A stretch of DNA of 64,000 nt, from NCBI RefSeq assembly GCF_002999135.1, contig NZ_CP027229.1:1191001-1255000 (forward strand), given 5' to 3'. A model generated the notes under the pieces. It searched no databases and was not told the DNA's origin. It saw only the letters and a list, made by a program, of their open reading frames with translations. Position numbers and translations under genes: made by a program. This document shows positions 1 to 9,354 of the stretch, one piece after another. The number at the start of each line of letters is the position of its first letter. Position 1 is the stretch's first letter. This stretch comes from Capnocytophaga sp. oral taxon 878. Lineage in GTDB: Bacteria > Bacteroidota > Bacteroidia > Flavobacteriales > Flavobacteriaceae.

Positions 1-1
1 C

Positions 2-760
2 CCCAAAGAACCTAAAATCCTTTGTGTAGGCAACAATCCCGATAGGCAGAATATCTATTCGGCAGCTTTGGGTTTGTACAATTCGCGTATTGTAAAGCTC
101 ATCAACAAGAAAGGACAACTCAAATCCTCAGTGATTATTGATGAGCTGCCAACGATATATTTTAGGGGATTGGATAACCTAATAGCCACAGCCCGAAGCA
201 ATAAAGTAGCTGTTTGTTTAGGTTTTCAAGATTATTCACAGCTCACCCGTGATTATGGCGATAAGGAAAGCAAGGTAATACAGAATACTGTAGGGAATAT
301 TTTTAGCGGACAAGTAGTAGGGGAAACAGCTAAAACCCTTTCTGAACGTTTTGGAAAGGTATTGCAGAAAAGGCAATCTACTACGATTAACCGCAATGAC
401 ACCTCTACCTCTATATCCACGCAGTTGGATAGTCTTATCCCTGCCAGTAAGATTGCGAACCTCACCCAAGGAATGTTCGTTGGGGCAGTCTCTGACAACT
501 TTGACGAGCGTATTGAGCAGAAGATATTCCACGCTCAGATTATAGTAGATAACAAGAAAGTAGCTGCTGAGACCAAAGCCTACCAGAAAATCCCTGAAGT
601 CCTATCCTTTACCGATGCCAACGGCAACGACACTACCAAAGAACAGGTAGAAGCCAATTACCGTCAAATAAAGTTAGATGTCGTTGAAATCATTGAACGC
701 GAAAAAGAACGCATCGCCAACGATCCTGAGCTGAGGTATTTGGTGGAGAAGGAGGGATAA
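2..760 (+). CDS. Conjugal coupling protein (MobC/TraG-like), 5' truncated by the window
   Basis: This is the C-terminal part of a VirD4/TraG-type coupling ATPase, which brings relaxosome-bound DNA to the mating channel at the inner membrane. The frame is open from base 2 with no stop, so the gene begins outside the window. The Walker B-like VIIDELPT is followed by a TraG/TraD-type region (LIATARSNKVAVCLGFQDYSQL, then NTVGNIFSGQVVGETAKTL). The end is acidic and charged. In Bacteroidota ICEs this protein is usually named MobC. It is the only clear transfer gene here and the only large plus-strand gene in the first 47 kb. It ends six bases before the convergent lipoprotein gene. Family assignment is good; the exact name is less certain. 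Confidence 0.8.
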   Translation, partial: PKEPKILCVGNNPDRQNIYSAALGLYNSRIVKLINKKGQLKSSVIIDELPTIYFRGLDNLIATARSNKVAVCLGFQDYSQLTRDYGDKESKVIQNTVGNIFSGQVVGETAKTLSERFGKVLQKRQSTTINRNDTSTSISTQLDSLIPASKIANLTQGMFVGAVSDNFDERIEQKIFHAQIIVDNKKVAAETKAYQKIPEVLSFTDANGNDTTKEQVEANYRQIKLDVVEIIEREKERIANDPELRYLVEKEG

Positions 761-766
761 ATACTG

Positions 767-1702
767 TTACTTAGATATAATGATTTTCTCCACAAAATCT
801 ATACTACCAACCTCATCAGGAGAGCGGTAATCGATAGATCCTTCATTAGTCATACGATTAAAGGTAATATGAACTTCGTAAGATCTATTCCTCCTACTCC
901 ATTGTTTTGAATCACCAGGGTCATCATAGTATGCACCTTCAAGCCCCAATTGTTTTACCATTTTATCCCAATCAGTTGCTTTTAGTTGTGAGAAATCACA
1001 AGTATTTCCATTATAAGTGATTTTTCCTTTAAAAGCACCTTTGGGAAGACTTCTTGTGTAATCTTCATAGTCCTTTTTCTCTGCTGCTATGGCTTTTGGC
1101 TGGCTATTAGGTTTATTTTTGCTAAAAGGACTCCTTATGGCTCGCATAGGTAGAGGGAATATACAAATTCTTGCAATAGTATCGCTTGTACCTCGTGTAG
1201 AAATATTAAAGCCTAATTCATCCCATATATAAAAAGTAGATAGCACTTTCTCTGGGTATTCCTTCACATACAGGCTATCATACATTCCTTGTGCTCTTAT
1301 CATCTCTTTTTCTGAGGAGTATTCGGTGGCGCTTATATCTACATTCTCGTAGTCTTCTTTACTCTTGAAAAAACGAATACCACCATCATCTTCACTATAC
1401 CAATAAGCCAGAGCTCCTTTTTTCCAATACCAACGCTTTGAAATAGAGGTGTTTTCAATCATTTCTTCTTTTCTATAAGGTACATTGATGATTCCTATCA
1501 ACTCCTGTATTGAGTTTGTTAAAAGGAACTGCTTCCCGTTGTAGTACAATATAGTATCTTCTTCCACACGGAAGTGATTTCCTGTATCAGAAGTGTAGTT
1601 TTTAGTACTGAGTGTATCAATATTAGGACTGTTAGATGAATATCCTGTAAATTGTTGGCAACTAACAGATAGAATAGAAAATAGGTATATAATATTTCTC
1701 AT
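767..1702 (-). CDS. Lipoprotein, candidate immunity protein for the Het-C effector
   Basis: A 311-residue protein with a short hydrophobic N-terminus ending in SVSC, a lipoprotein signal with the lipidated Cys near residue 15. It should therefore sit in the periplasm or on the outer membrane. I do not recognise a domain in the mature part. It is the last gene of a vgrG, effector, lipoprotein set on the minus strand, 14 bases after the Het-C-type gene. Three further putative effector genes in this window are followed by lipoproteins in the same way. The immunity role is inferred from this position only. An alternative is a structural accessory lipoprotein. Confidence 0.55.
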   Translation of the reverse strand: MRNIIYLFSILSVSCQQFTGYSSNSPNIDTLSTKNYTSDTGNHFRVEEDTILYYNGKQFLLTNSIQELIGIINVPYRKEEMIENTSISKRWYWKKGALAYWYSEDDGGIRFFKSKEDYENVDISATEYSSEKEMIRAQGMYDSLYVKEYPEKVLSTFYIWDELGFNISTRGTSDTIARICIFPLPMRAIRSPFSKNKPNSQPKAIAAEKKDYEDYTRSLPKGAFKGKITYNGNTCDFSQLKATDWDKMVKQLGLEGAYYDDPGDSKQWSRRNRSYEVHITFNRMTNEGSIDYRSPDEVGSIDFVEKIIISK

Positions 1703-1716
1703 ATTACAATATAATT

Positions 1717-4587
1717 TTAATGATTATGATGGACTTTTGTATTTAATAGATTAGAATCCATATTATTTTTTTTCCATAATACTTTAAGTTTGTTTCTTAA
1801 GAAAATTATTCCATCTGCATTATTTTTTATAGAAAAATACTCATCAGCATTTAGTTCCATATTTTTCAAAAATTTTATATTATTTACAATGTCATTTATC
1901 TTACTGATATTCACATTCTTTATACCTTTTGTCTCTATTATTTTATTTGAGAAAGATTCTATTTCATCTATAGAAGTTTTAATTCCCCATAAAAGAATAC
2001 TAGGCTCATGTGTTAATGATAATTTAAACTCATTCTTTTCACACCATTTTAATACAATATCATCCATTGAATCTGTATATATTGGATGTTGCATATACTC
2101 TCCTACTATATTAATTATTTCTGTTTTCTTATCTTCAAGTGTTTTTTTCTTATCAAGAAAAATTTTTAAAACTTTTGTAACAGCTTCTGTTGCACATTCA
2201 ATAGCTAATCCATGCAGAGGCTGTAGTCCACTATCTTTTGCTAATTGTGTATGAGAAGGTCCATATTCATTTAATTTCCAAAATGGATGTTCTTCATCTT
2301 CTATTTTTAGTAATTCTGAATATAAAAAAGTCTGATAGTCATCAATTAAACTAGTTGCTGAAAGAATTAAAAAATGAGTTAGAGCATTTTTAGCTATTCG
2401 GATATAATCTTCTAAAAAGTTAAAAATACCAAAGATTTCCAAAATATCTTTATAAGAATGTTTTCCAAAAAAACCAAAATCACGTTTTTCAACATAAGCA
2501 TCTCTAATACACAAATATTTATCATATATTTTTGTATATGAATCATTCTTTTTCCCTTTATAGTTAGGATTACTTTCTGATGCGTCAGTATCTTGTGCAG
2601 AAGATATATCTTTTAGTATTTCATAGATGAAAGCATCTTTCCAAGTTCTTTCTCCTTTCTCTATCTCTTTTTCATCTTTAATAGTAACTGAGAAAAAATG
2701 CTCATTTAATTTAGGTAAAATGCTTGCTATAGTATCTAATCTATTAAAACTACCTGTTTGTATATAGTAGTTAGAATAATTAATTTTTTCTCCTTTCTTT
2801 AATTTGGAATTTTTTGTTTTTTTTAAAGAAGTCATACTAGGATTATCCCAAGGATAAACTTTAGGATCATATACCTTCATAACAGCTAATTCACAGAAAT
2901 TACTATGTGCGTAATAATCTTCTAAGATATGTAATGCAGCACCAAAATTAATTCTTCCTATAACGCTGTTAGGATCAGATTTATTAATAAAATCTTTGAA
3001 ACATTTAAAAGATGTTGGAAATGGAAAGATATCTTCATCTTTTTCATTATCAGTACGGATATATTTTCTTGTTCCATGAGTTTTATTTTTATCCCATTGA
3101 GCATCAATAGGGTCTTTAACAAAATCACAATCTAACTTATTATTAACATTCTTTTCTCCTGATTTTCTTATTAAAGCATAAGGATTATCTATATGTTCTT
3201 CAGGTCGATAAACTCCTAAAATTTCAGGAGTTATATAAATGAAACGACTTCTAAATTTTTCTATATATTTAAAATAATTAGAGGGTTTTTTATTCCCTTT
3301 TTCATCTTCTTTAATTTTTATTTCCCCAAATTCTTTCAGAGCTAGATAACCTACTAAGTTTGTTATAGTAGCTCTACTGAACTTGACTGGATTTAATTTT
3401 ATTTCATCCCATTTTGTTATAGAAAAATTAGGGGGAAACAAAGAAAATTCGAAGTCAGTTGGTATACTCTTTTTTACCTTTATATCACATCCACAATTGT
3501 TATTTCCTTTTCTAAGTTTATTTTCATCAAATAGATTTTTAAGTTTTTCTGAAATTTTTTTGTAATCAAATTGTGAAATATCAGAAGCTAAAATGTTTGC
3601 CATTGGTCTAATAACCATAGGATCTACAAATTGGGAATAATCTCGTAACCAATTCCCTAAATAGATTTGATCTTTAACTAAGGTTTCCTCATTCTCCTCT
3701 TCCCATTTAATAGATTCAAATGCTTTGTTTTCGATATATCTATGTCCAAATCCATGTATAGAATTTCCTTTTCCTGCTGAAAAAAACTCATAATCAGCAT
3801 AATCATTATCATCAAGTTCTATACGATTATCAACATATTCTTTCAAAGCTAAATGAATATCAGAAAAATCCCAAACAAGTTGTTTTATCTTTCCTTTTAT
3901 TGTCAGTCTTGCATAAGGTTGTTCTTTTTTTTCAAAAGGATCAATAAAAAACTTATTATATGTCTTATTAGCAGTGGAAGTATATTTGGCTCCTTCATCA
4001 CCTATAGCATCTCCACCTATAGAAGAGTATTTATAACGCAATAGATAATCAAGATGGTGCCCAAACTCTTCAACAAGAGCAAGCATTAACATTTGACTTT
4101 TCTCATTGTTTTTTAGGGCAAAATCTATAAAATACTCTGAGACAAGAATTTTGTTTTTAAAATCTTCATTTTCTCCCATATAGTATGCTGCCATAAAAGA
4201 GCCTGGTAATTTTTCAACCACAATAATTTGTGGATTTATACTACTCTTTTTATCACTTGCATCCTTATACAATTGTTCATATGCCTCTATTGGTATATCT
4301 CTTCCAAAAATATCAACCATTAAAAAATAAAACATTATCATACTATCTTTTCCCGCAAAATAAAAAAGTTGTTCTAAAGCAAAAGAACTTTCTAACTTAT
4401 AATTACTTCTCTTTAATTTAGAAAAAGTAGTAGTATACTTTTCGTACTTCCCATAAATTATCTCTGGACTATCTTCAATGATCAATTTTTGAGATTTTTC
4501 TACTATATCTCCATTTAATGAATATATACTATAATCTCCTCCAATGATTTCAGTTGTTTTGCCTTTTACAATTCTTGTTCTGCTCAT
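1717..4587 (-). CDS. Putative T6SS effector with Het-C domain and GHHxD motif
   Basis: A 956-residue protein with no signal peptide, directly downstream of vgrG (5 bases apart), the usual place for a VgrG-delivered effector. Residues 173-180 read EEFGHHLD and are followed by GDEG near 196-199, resembling the E-GH-D/GDEG motif of some predicted metallopeptidases. From about residue 279 a Het-C-like region begins: FGHRYIE, then GNWLRDYSQ (311-319), then ALHILEDYYAHSNFCEL (551-567), then PSHTQLAKD and HGLAIE further on. Het-C proteins are related to zinc-dependent phospholipases and nucleases of the phospholipase C/P1 type, with His and Asp/Glu metal ligands. A membrane-lipid target is plausible but not shown. 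The gene is very AT-rich, suggesting separate acquisition. Confidence 0.68.
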   Translation of the reverse strand: MSRTRIVKGKTTEIIGGDYSIYSLNGDIVEKSQKLIIEDSPEIIYGKYEKYTTTFSKLKRSNYKLESSFALEQLFYFAGKDSMIMFYFLMVDIFGRDIPIEAYEQLYKDASDKKSSINPQIIVVEKLPGSFMAAYYMGENEDFKNKILVSEYFIDFALKNNEKSQMLMLALVEEFGHHLDYLLRYKYSSIGGDAIGDEGAKYTSTANKTYNKFFIDPFEKKEQPYARLTIKGKIKQLVWDFSDIHLALKEYVDNRIELDDNDYADYEFFSAGKGNSIHGFGHRYIENKAFESIKWEEENEETLVKDQIYLGNWLRDYSQFVDPMVIRPMANILASDISQFDYKKISEKLKNLFDENKLRKGNNNCGCDIKVKKSIPTDFEFSLFPPNFSITKWDEIKLNPVKFSRATITNLVGYLALKEFGEIKIKEDEKGNKKPSNYFKYIEKFRSRFIYITPEILGVYRPEEHIDNPYALIRKSGEKNVNNKLDCDFVKDPIDAQWDKNKTHGTRKYIRTDNEKDEDIFPFPTSFKCFKDFINKSDPNSVIGRINFGAALHILEDYYAHSNFCELAVMKVYDPKVYPWDNPSMTSLKKTKNSKLKKGEKINYSNYYIQTGSFNRLDTIASILPKLNEHFFSVTIKDEKEIEKGERTWKDAFIYEILKDISSAQDTDASESNPNYKGKKNDSYTKIYDKYLCIRDAYVEKRDFGFFGKHSYKDILEIFGIFNFLEDYIRIAKNALTHFLILSATSLIDDYQTFLYSELLKIEDEEHPFWKLNEYGPSHTQLAKDSGLQPLHGLAIECATEAVTKVLKIFLDKKKTLEDKKTEIINIVGEYMQHPIYTDSMDDIVLKWCEKNEFKLSLTHEPSILLWGIKTSIDEIESFSNKIIETKGIKNVNISKINDIVNNIKFLKNMELNADEYFSIKNNADGIIFLRNKLKVLWKKNNMDSNLLNTKVHHNH

Positions 4588-4592
4588 AGTTA

Positions 4593-6440
4593 TTATAGTT
4601 TTGACTTTTCTCCGCTATTGGTCTTTATCTGTTCTTTTGCATTTCTTTTTATGTTTTTCTCAGAAATAGTTTCAATTCCTTCTCCACTATTTAGCATAGT
4701 TTTCCCTTTTTTTGTTTCACTATGCAAATCACCCTCAATCACCTCAGTTAAAGCACCATTCACATATACAAACATATCCCCACAAATATCACTTCTCTTA
4801 GCCTTTCCAGCCGTTTCGGTGATATTTACACTGGCATCTAAATCAATGCTATCACTTGCTTTTAAGTTGATGTTCTTAGCAGTGATATTAATTGTCTCAG
4901 GAGCAGAAATCTCAATGTTTTTTCCTTGAGTATCTAACTTAATCACATTGCCATTCTTGTCAGTAAGCAGGATACTCTCATCTTCAGTAAAGATGAGCTT
5001 ATGTCCACTTTTGGTGTGAATTGCCTTTACACGGTTATCAGCATTGTGATACCCACTCTTTGCCTCACCATTATAATGCGCTCCAAGCACAAACGGACGT
5101 TCGGCATTGCCTCCTTCAAAATCTATCATTACCTCTTCACCTATTTCAGGGATAAAATAAAAACCTTTACCACCTCCTGTATAAGGTTGCACTACACGTA
5201 TCCAAGGGGTCATTTCATTGCGTTTTGCCTGCCATAAGAATTGCACGCGTACACGTCCTATTCCTAAAGGATCGTTGTTGTCTTTTACAATTGCTGGTTG
5301 CTGCTCACTGCGAGGAAAAGCATTCTCATCAAAATCAGCAGGCGTACGCATCATCGGGATACCCTCAAAGGAATTGTAATACTCCATACCACTGTGATAA
5401 TGTGATATTTTTACCACCCTATAAGTCTCCATTGCACGTGCATTAATATCAGTAAGACACGCAAAGGTATTCATCCTGAGACGCGGGTCACGGCTTTGTC
5501 CTTTTACTTTGAGCAACAATTCGCGTTTGTCTTTCTCTAAGCGTACTACATCCTCTAAATCTATACTTGATTGCTCTAATGAAGTAGCCGAGTGATATTT
5601 TTGAGGGATCTTTTTATAGATTTTTTTAGAAGCATTCTTTGCATCAGTTTGTATAGGGTTATTCTTATACTCATTAGCAGCATCTCGTGAGTCATTATTT
5701 TCAGATGTTCCTTGATGTATATTATAGTTTATATACTGAAAATCCTGTGGTTTTACCTCTAAGAAGAACTCTTCATCAATCAGGTTCAGGTTCTCACCTA
5801 ATTCAATGGTCTCTTGGAGTTTATTGCCAAAAATAAGTTTACTGCCATCATAATAAAAGTATTCTCCGTAATACTTAGCCAAACGACAAATAAAGTCGTA
5901 GTCAGACTCTTGGTATTGTACCGTATAAGGAAGCGTCCTTGTGGTATTCACCCCTGCTGAGGTATCCACTTTTGCGGACTCATCATACTCCTGGGTAGCC
6001 GCTGCAACGATTTCTTGTAGTGTTTTATTCTCATAAGATTGACATTCCTTACCGCTATCTAAGAGAATGCTTGGTGCATTGCCTGAGATATAGAGCGTGC
6101 CATAGCCGCCTCCTGTCTTTCGTTTACAATGAATCTTAGTGATAATTCCCGAGAAGTGTTGTACTACCTTGCCATACTGATAAAACTTAATGGTAAGAGG
6201 ATCGCCAAGCAGATCGCGAGAGTGCTCCATAATGTATTCGTGGAACTTATCAAACGAGTCCTCTGGGGTTTCAATGGTAAAGGTATCGTGCTGGCAATTG
6301 TATTGGTGTAGCTCTACTTTATAGCTTTCTTTGGCTAAGAAATCTTTGCCATTGGAACTGAGCAGACAATAAACCACAGGATTGGTCTTATCATTAAGAA
6401 ACTCTGTAAAACTTTTTAATTTGAAATCTTTTAACTCCAT
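4593..6440 (-). CDS. vgrG: T6SS spike protein VgrG (TssI)
   Basis: A 615-residue trimeric spike-tip protein of the contractile injection apparatus. The N-terminal half resembles phage gpD/gp27 (residues 1 to about 370). A gp5-like OB fold follows (DPLGIGRVRVQFLWQ, then PWIRVVQPYTGGGKGFYFIP and GEEVMIDFEGGNAERPFVLG). Next comes a repetitive beta-helix (ITAKNINLKASDSIDLDAS) that forms the needle. The Lys-rich C-terminus has no added enzymatic domain, so cargo must be separate; the gene immediately downstream is the likely cargo. It lies downstream of the hcp genes, about 46 bases after the hcp1 stop. Confidence 0.95.
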   Translation of the reverse strand: MELKDFKLKSFTEFLNDKTNPVVYCLLSSNGKDFLAKESYKVELHQYNCQHDTFTIETPEDSFDKFHEYIMEHSRDLLGDPLTIKFYQYGKVVQHFSGIITKIHCKRKTGGGYGTLYISGNAPSILLDSGKECQSYENKTLQEIVAAATQEYDESAKVDTSAGVNTTRTLPYTVQYQESDYDFICRLAKYYGEYFYYDGSKLIFGNKLQETIELGENLNLIDEEFFLEVKPQDFQYINYNIHQGTSENNDSRDAANEYKNNPIQTDAKNASKKIYKKIPQKYHSATSLEQSSIDLEDVVRLEKDKRELLLKVKGQSRDPRLRMNTFACLTDINARAMETYRVVKISHYHSGMEYYNSFEGIPMMRTPADFDENAFPRSEQQPAIVKDNNDPLGIGRVRVQFLWQAKRNEMTPWIRVVQPYTGGGKGFYFIPEIGEEVMIDFEGGNAERPFVLGAHYNGEAKSGYHNADNRVKAIHTKSGHKLIFTEDESILLTDKNGNVIKLDTQGKNIEISAPETINITAKNINLKASDSIDLDASVNITETAGKAKRSDICGDMFVYVNGALTEVIEGDLHSETKKGKTMLNSGEGIETISEKNIKRNAKEQIKTNSGEKSKL

Positions 6441-6486
6441 AAAAAAATGCTCTTTAAGATATTAGTATTAGTAATTTAAAATAGCT

Positions 6487-6876
6487 TTATCCTCTCCACA
6501 TCTTATTGTGAGCTACCCCACCTACATCAAATCCTTGTGCGATGAGTCGTATTTCTATCTGCAAAGGCTCAGTACCTTGCGCATCAAAATGTTCTTTGTA
6601 TTTAATACAAAAAGCTTTTTTGAAAAGCACTTCTTGGAGCTTACTCATAGCATCTCTACGGTAAAAAATAATTTTACCATCTTTAGTTTGGTTGTGGTCT
6701 AACATCCAATTGAGCAGTTCAGGTGTTCCTGTACTCTCTACTCTAATGGATATTTCACCACCATAAGGCATTCCCTTGGGTTTACCTGTTTCATCAATAT
6801 TTTGAGTGAAATCGTATTCACACTCCAAAACATTGTAAGTCTTATCATCTAATTCTAATTTTGCAAGAAACGACAT
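6487..6876 (-). CDS. tssD: Hcp tube protein TssD, divergent copy 1
   Basis: A 129-residue Hcp-like protein of the Bacteroidota TssD family, which stacks as hexamers to form the inner tube. It begins MSFLAKLELDDKTYNVLECEY and keeps the family pattern (GGEISIRVESTGTPELLNWM, then KDGKIIFYRRD). It is clearly more diverged than the two copies upstream and ends KMWRG instead of NEWV. It lies next to vgrG, so it may be dedicated to the adjacent VgrG or effector; that is inference. A hairpin separates it from the copy upstream. Confidence 0.9.
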   Translation of the reverse strand: MSFLAKLELDDKTYNVLECEYDFTQNIDETGKPKGMPYGGEISIRVESTGTPELLNWMLDHNQTKDGKIIFYRRDAMSKLQEVLFKKAFCIKYKEHFDAQGTEPLQIEIRLIAQGFDVGGVAHNKMWRG

Positions 6877-6946
6877 AATCTAATCTTTTTATTTTTGAGT
6901 TGTTCTATTAATACTTTGTATCTTTATTTATTGTATACTTGTAGAA

Positions 6947-6977
6947 AGAGCAGGTATGAACTGCTCACACCTGCTCT
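6947..6977 (-). terminator. Hairpin between hcp genes, possible partial terminator
   Basis: A 9-base perfect stem (6947-6955 with 6969-6977, AGAGCAGGT/ACCTGCTCT) around a 13-base loop, nine bases after the stop of the second hcp gene. The minus strand continues with TTTCTAC, so the U-tract is weak. It may protect or attenuate the abundant hcp mRNA rather than stop transcription fully. Confidence 0.5.
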
Positions 6978-6985
6978 CTATACTT

Positions 6986-7372
6986 CTAAACCCATTCGTT
7001 CTCAAACGCACCTGTACCCATCTCTATCTTACGAGCAGAGATTGTGAAGGATTCCGTCAGAGGTTTTTGTCCTGAAGCCTCAAAGTTCTCTCTGTGCTTT
7101 ACCAAATACCCCTCAGTAAATTTGAGTTCTTTAAGCGTTGCCTCGCTATCTCGTTTTAAGAAGACGATACTGCCGTCTTTTCTCTCAAACGAATTAACCA
7201 TCCACTCAAAAAACTCAGGCGACTCAGTGCCTTCAATCTCTATGTCAATCTTACCTCCTCGGGCAACACTTGACGGTCTTCCTGTTGCGTCTGTCTCTTG
7301 GAACAACGCGTAGCTCACTTTAAGGATGTTAAACTCCTTGCCTGCTACTTTTAATTTTGCCTTAAAAGCCAT
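6986..7372 (-). CDS. tssD: Hcp tube protein TssD, copy 2
   Basis: A 128-residue TssD/Hcp protein. It shares long identical stretches with the copy just upstream, for example GSIVFLKRDSEATLKELKF, and the same C-terminal NEWV, so the two are recent duplicates. The expected Hcp features are present: the short MAFKAKLKVAGKE start, a central SPEFFEWM helix and beta-rich surroundings. It probably forms the main tube with copy 3; small differences in the N-terminal half could alter which effectors fit inside the ring. Confidence 0.93.
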   Translation of the reverse strand: MAFKAKLKVAGKEFNILKVSYALFQETDATGRPSSVARGGKIDIEIEGTESPEFFEWMVNSFERKDGSIVFLKRDSEATLKELKFTEGYLVKHRENFEASGQKPLTESFTISARKIEMGTGAFENEWV

Positions 7373-7415
7373 AATTTTAGAAAATTAAAGAGTTAATAAA
7401 ATAAATTACCTAATG

Positions 7416-7802
7416 CTACACCCACTCGTTGACGTGTTTGCCTGTGCCAAGCTCAATCTCTTTAGCTGAAAGCGTAAAGGTTTCTTTAAGAGGTTGATTT
7501 CCTGTAGCATCAAAATCTTCTTGGTACTTAACAATATAAGCCTCTTTAAACTTCAACTCTTTTAAAGTTGCCTCACTGTCTCGTTTTAAGAAGACGATAC
7601 TCCCATCCTTTCTTTCAAAAGAATTGGTCATCCACTCAAAGAGGTCGGTATCCCCTGTACTTTCCACAGTGATGTGGATCTTTCCACCTCTTGAGATACT
7701 TGATGGTCTGCCTGACGCATCGGTTTCCTGTAACATTCCGTAGTCTACGGAAAGAATGTTGCGCTCTTTACCCGCAACCACTAATTTTGCTTTAAATGCC
7801 AT
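7416..7802 (-). CDS. tssD: Hcp tube protein TssD, copy 3
   Basis: A 128-residue TssD/Hcp protein, first of three consecutive hcp genes. It begins MAFKAKLVVAGKERNILSVDYG and ends GKHVNEWV. It is a close paralogue of copy 2 and lies 160 bases downstream of tssC, so it may share the sheath transcript or have its own promoter; I see no clear TTTG/TAnnTTTG pair in that gap. Hcp is normally the most abundant T6SS protein and also a chaperone for small effectors. Confidence 0.94.
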   Translation of the reverse strand: MAFKAKLVVAGKERNILSVDYGMLQETDASGRPSSISRGGKIHITVESTGDTDLFEWMTNSFERKDGSIVFLKRDSEATLKELKFKEAYIVKYQEDFDATGNQPLKETFTLSAKEIELGTGKHVNEWV

Positions 7803-7962
7803 GTTAAATATATTTTAAAATTTAAATACTTAATACTACCAACTATGGAAAATATATTTTGCCTTCTTTCTCTCCTTACTCTCTATTAATTTTCAATTGG
7901 CTTTTCTTAATTTATCATCTTAATTACAATAATTATGTATATTATATATTTTTGATTCTTCT

Positions 7963-9324
7963 TTAATTCTGTGCATATTCTACATCCCACTCGTTGCCAT
8001 CATCACCCTTTTGTCCATCCATCTTAATGAGGAAGTTCTTTGCTGGGAAGTAGGGGGTCATATGAATATCCAAATGGATTTTGTCTTTTTGTATAGCATC
8101 TTGCTCAAATCGCTTGATTTCAAACTTTTCAATCAGCTTATAAGGACCTGTGATGCTATCTAAAAAGCGAACTATCTGTCCCATAATCTCCTTACGGGTT
8201 ACTGAGGAATAGTTCTCAAAAGCGCGTCTGTTCAAGAAATCCATTAGTACTTTGGTTACATAATCAAACACACGTACCACTGAGTAGGTCTGCAAACCTA
8301 TATTATCCCCATTGAATAAGGTTTTGGCTGAAAATGCCATTACCTTGCCGTATTCATTGACCATCGGGATAAGTCCCAAACTCTCTAAGTTCGCGATCTC
8401 ACTCTTCTTAAGGTCAAACTTCACCCCTTCTACTTCATTGATACCCCCAAATTTCTTACCCGCTGTTACCTGAGACATCAATGTCTTGTAAATCTTACCA
8501 GCCAAAGCTGCTGAAGGGGGTACAAATAAATCATCTGCTTCTTCTATTTCTTCAAAACGCCCACGACCTACAAGCCAATTACAAGTCATCAGTACATTAG
8601 AGCGGTATACATCTCCTCCTGTGTGGTTTGCCTCGTCAAACATTTCCATTACATCATCTGGTTCATCCAAGTGTTGGAAGTCGGTAACGAGCATTACCTT
8701 ATTGCTATGTGCTATTTTAGCCCATTTCTCAAGTACTGCATTAGAACCTAAGTAACCTGGTATAACCAAGATAGAGTAGTTGTTTTTAAGGTCTAATCTA
8801 TCGTAATTATCAGTAAGTTCTGCGTGGACAGCATCAATAAAACGGGTGTTGTCTAAATCTTTTAACTGGTCAAGAGTAGCATTGACAATCGTTACATTCT
8901 TAACCTTATCTTCTTCGGTGTTTTTATAGAATAGGGCTACTGTACGATAGTTAGCTTCTAATTCTTTGGTGGCGTCTACAGCATAAGCCAAGTTCTTTGT
9001 GAGTAATTCCTCAGAGGCTTTTTTCTGATCCTCACAAGAGGCAACCATATCAGTGATTGTTTCATTATCGCTAAGTACATTGAGCCATAACTCTAAAGTT
9101 TTTTTCAAGGTCTCGCGCTCTTTGGCTTTGTTAGCCTCTGATAAAAAGATATTTCTACGCGCTTTGCGCTCAGGATTTACATTTTGGATATTCTCAATAG
9201 AACTCTCTAAAAGGTCAAATCCGCCATAGCGTGCTAAAGCCTCAATGGATTTTTCTATTGAAACAGGTTTCCCTTGTTGCGCTAAGGGAGCACCTTGTGT
9301 TTGTTTAGCTGCATTATCTGCCAT
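7963..9324 (-). CDS. tssC: T6SS contractile sheath large subunit TssC
   Basis: A 453-residue TssC (VipB-like) protein that polymerises with TssB into the contractile sheath in the cytoplasm. The family core is recognisable (SILVIPGYLGSNAVLEKWAK, FDEANHTGGDVYRSNVLM, FVPPSAALAGKIYKTLM), and the C-terminal region AFENYSSVTRKEIMGQIVRFL fits the handshake domain. Its gene follows tssB by 30 bases, the conserved order. Length is normal for the Bacteroidota form. Confidence 0.93.
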   Translation of the reverse strand: MADNAAKQTQGAPLAQQGKPVSIEKSIEALARYGGFDLLESSIENIQNVNPERKARRNIFLSEANKAKERETLKKTLELWLNVLSDNETITDMVASCEDQKKASEELLTKNLAYAVDATKELEANYRTVALFYKNTEEDKVKNVTIVNATLDQLKDLDNTRFIDAVHAELTDNYDRLDLKNNYSILVIPGYLGSNAVLEKWAKIAHSNKVMLVTDFQHLDEPDDVMEMFDEANHTGGDVYRSNVLMTCNWLVGRGRFEEIEEADDLFVPPSAALAGKIYKTLMSQVTAGKKFGGINEVEGVKFDLKKSEIANLESLGLIPMVNEYGKVMAFSAKTLFNGDNIGLQTYSVVRVFDYVTKVLMDFLNRRAFENYSSVTRKEIMGQIVRFLDSITGPYKLIEKFEIKRFEQDAIQKDKIHLDIHMTPYFPAKNFLIKMDGQKGDDGNEWDVEYAQN

Positions 9325-9354
9325 TGTTTCTAATATATTAAATTAATCACTAAA

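Noticed and set aside
1790..4421. Several plus-strand hydrophobic ORFs within the Het-C effector gene
   Set aside because: They are antisense shadows of an AT-rich gene; they lack ribosome-binding sites and family features, and the minus frame has clear domains.
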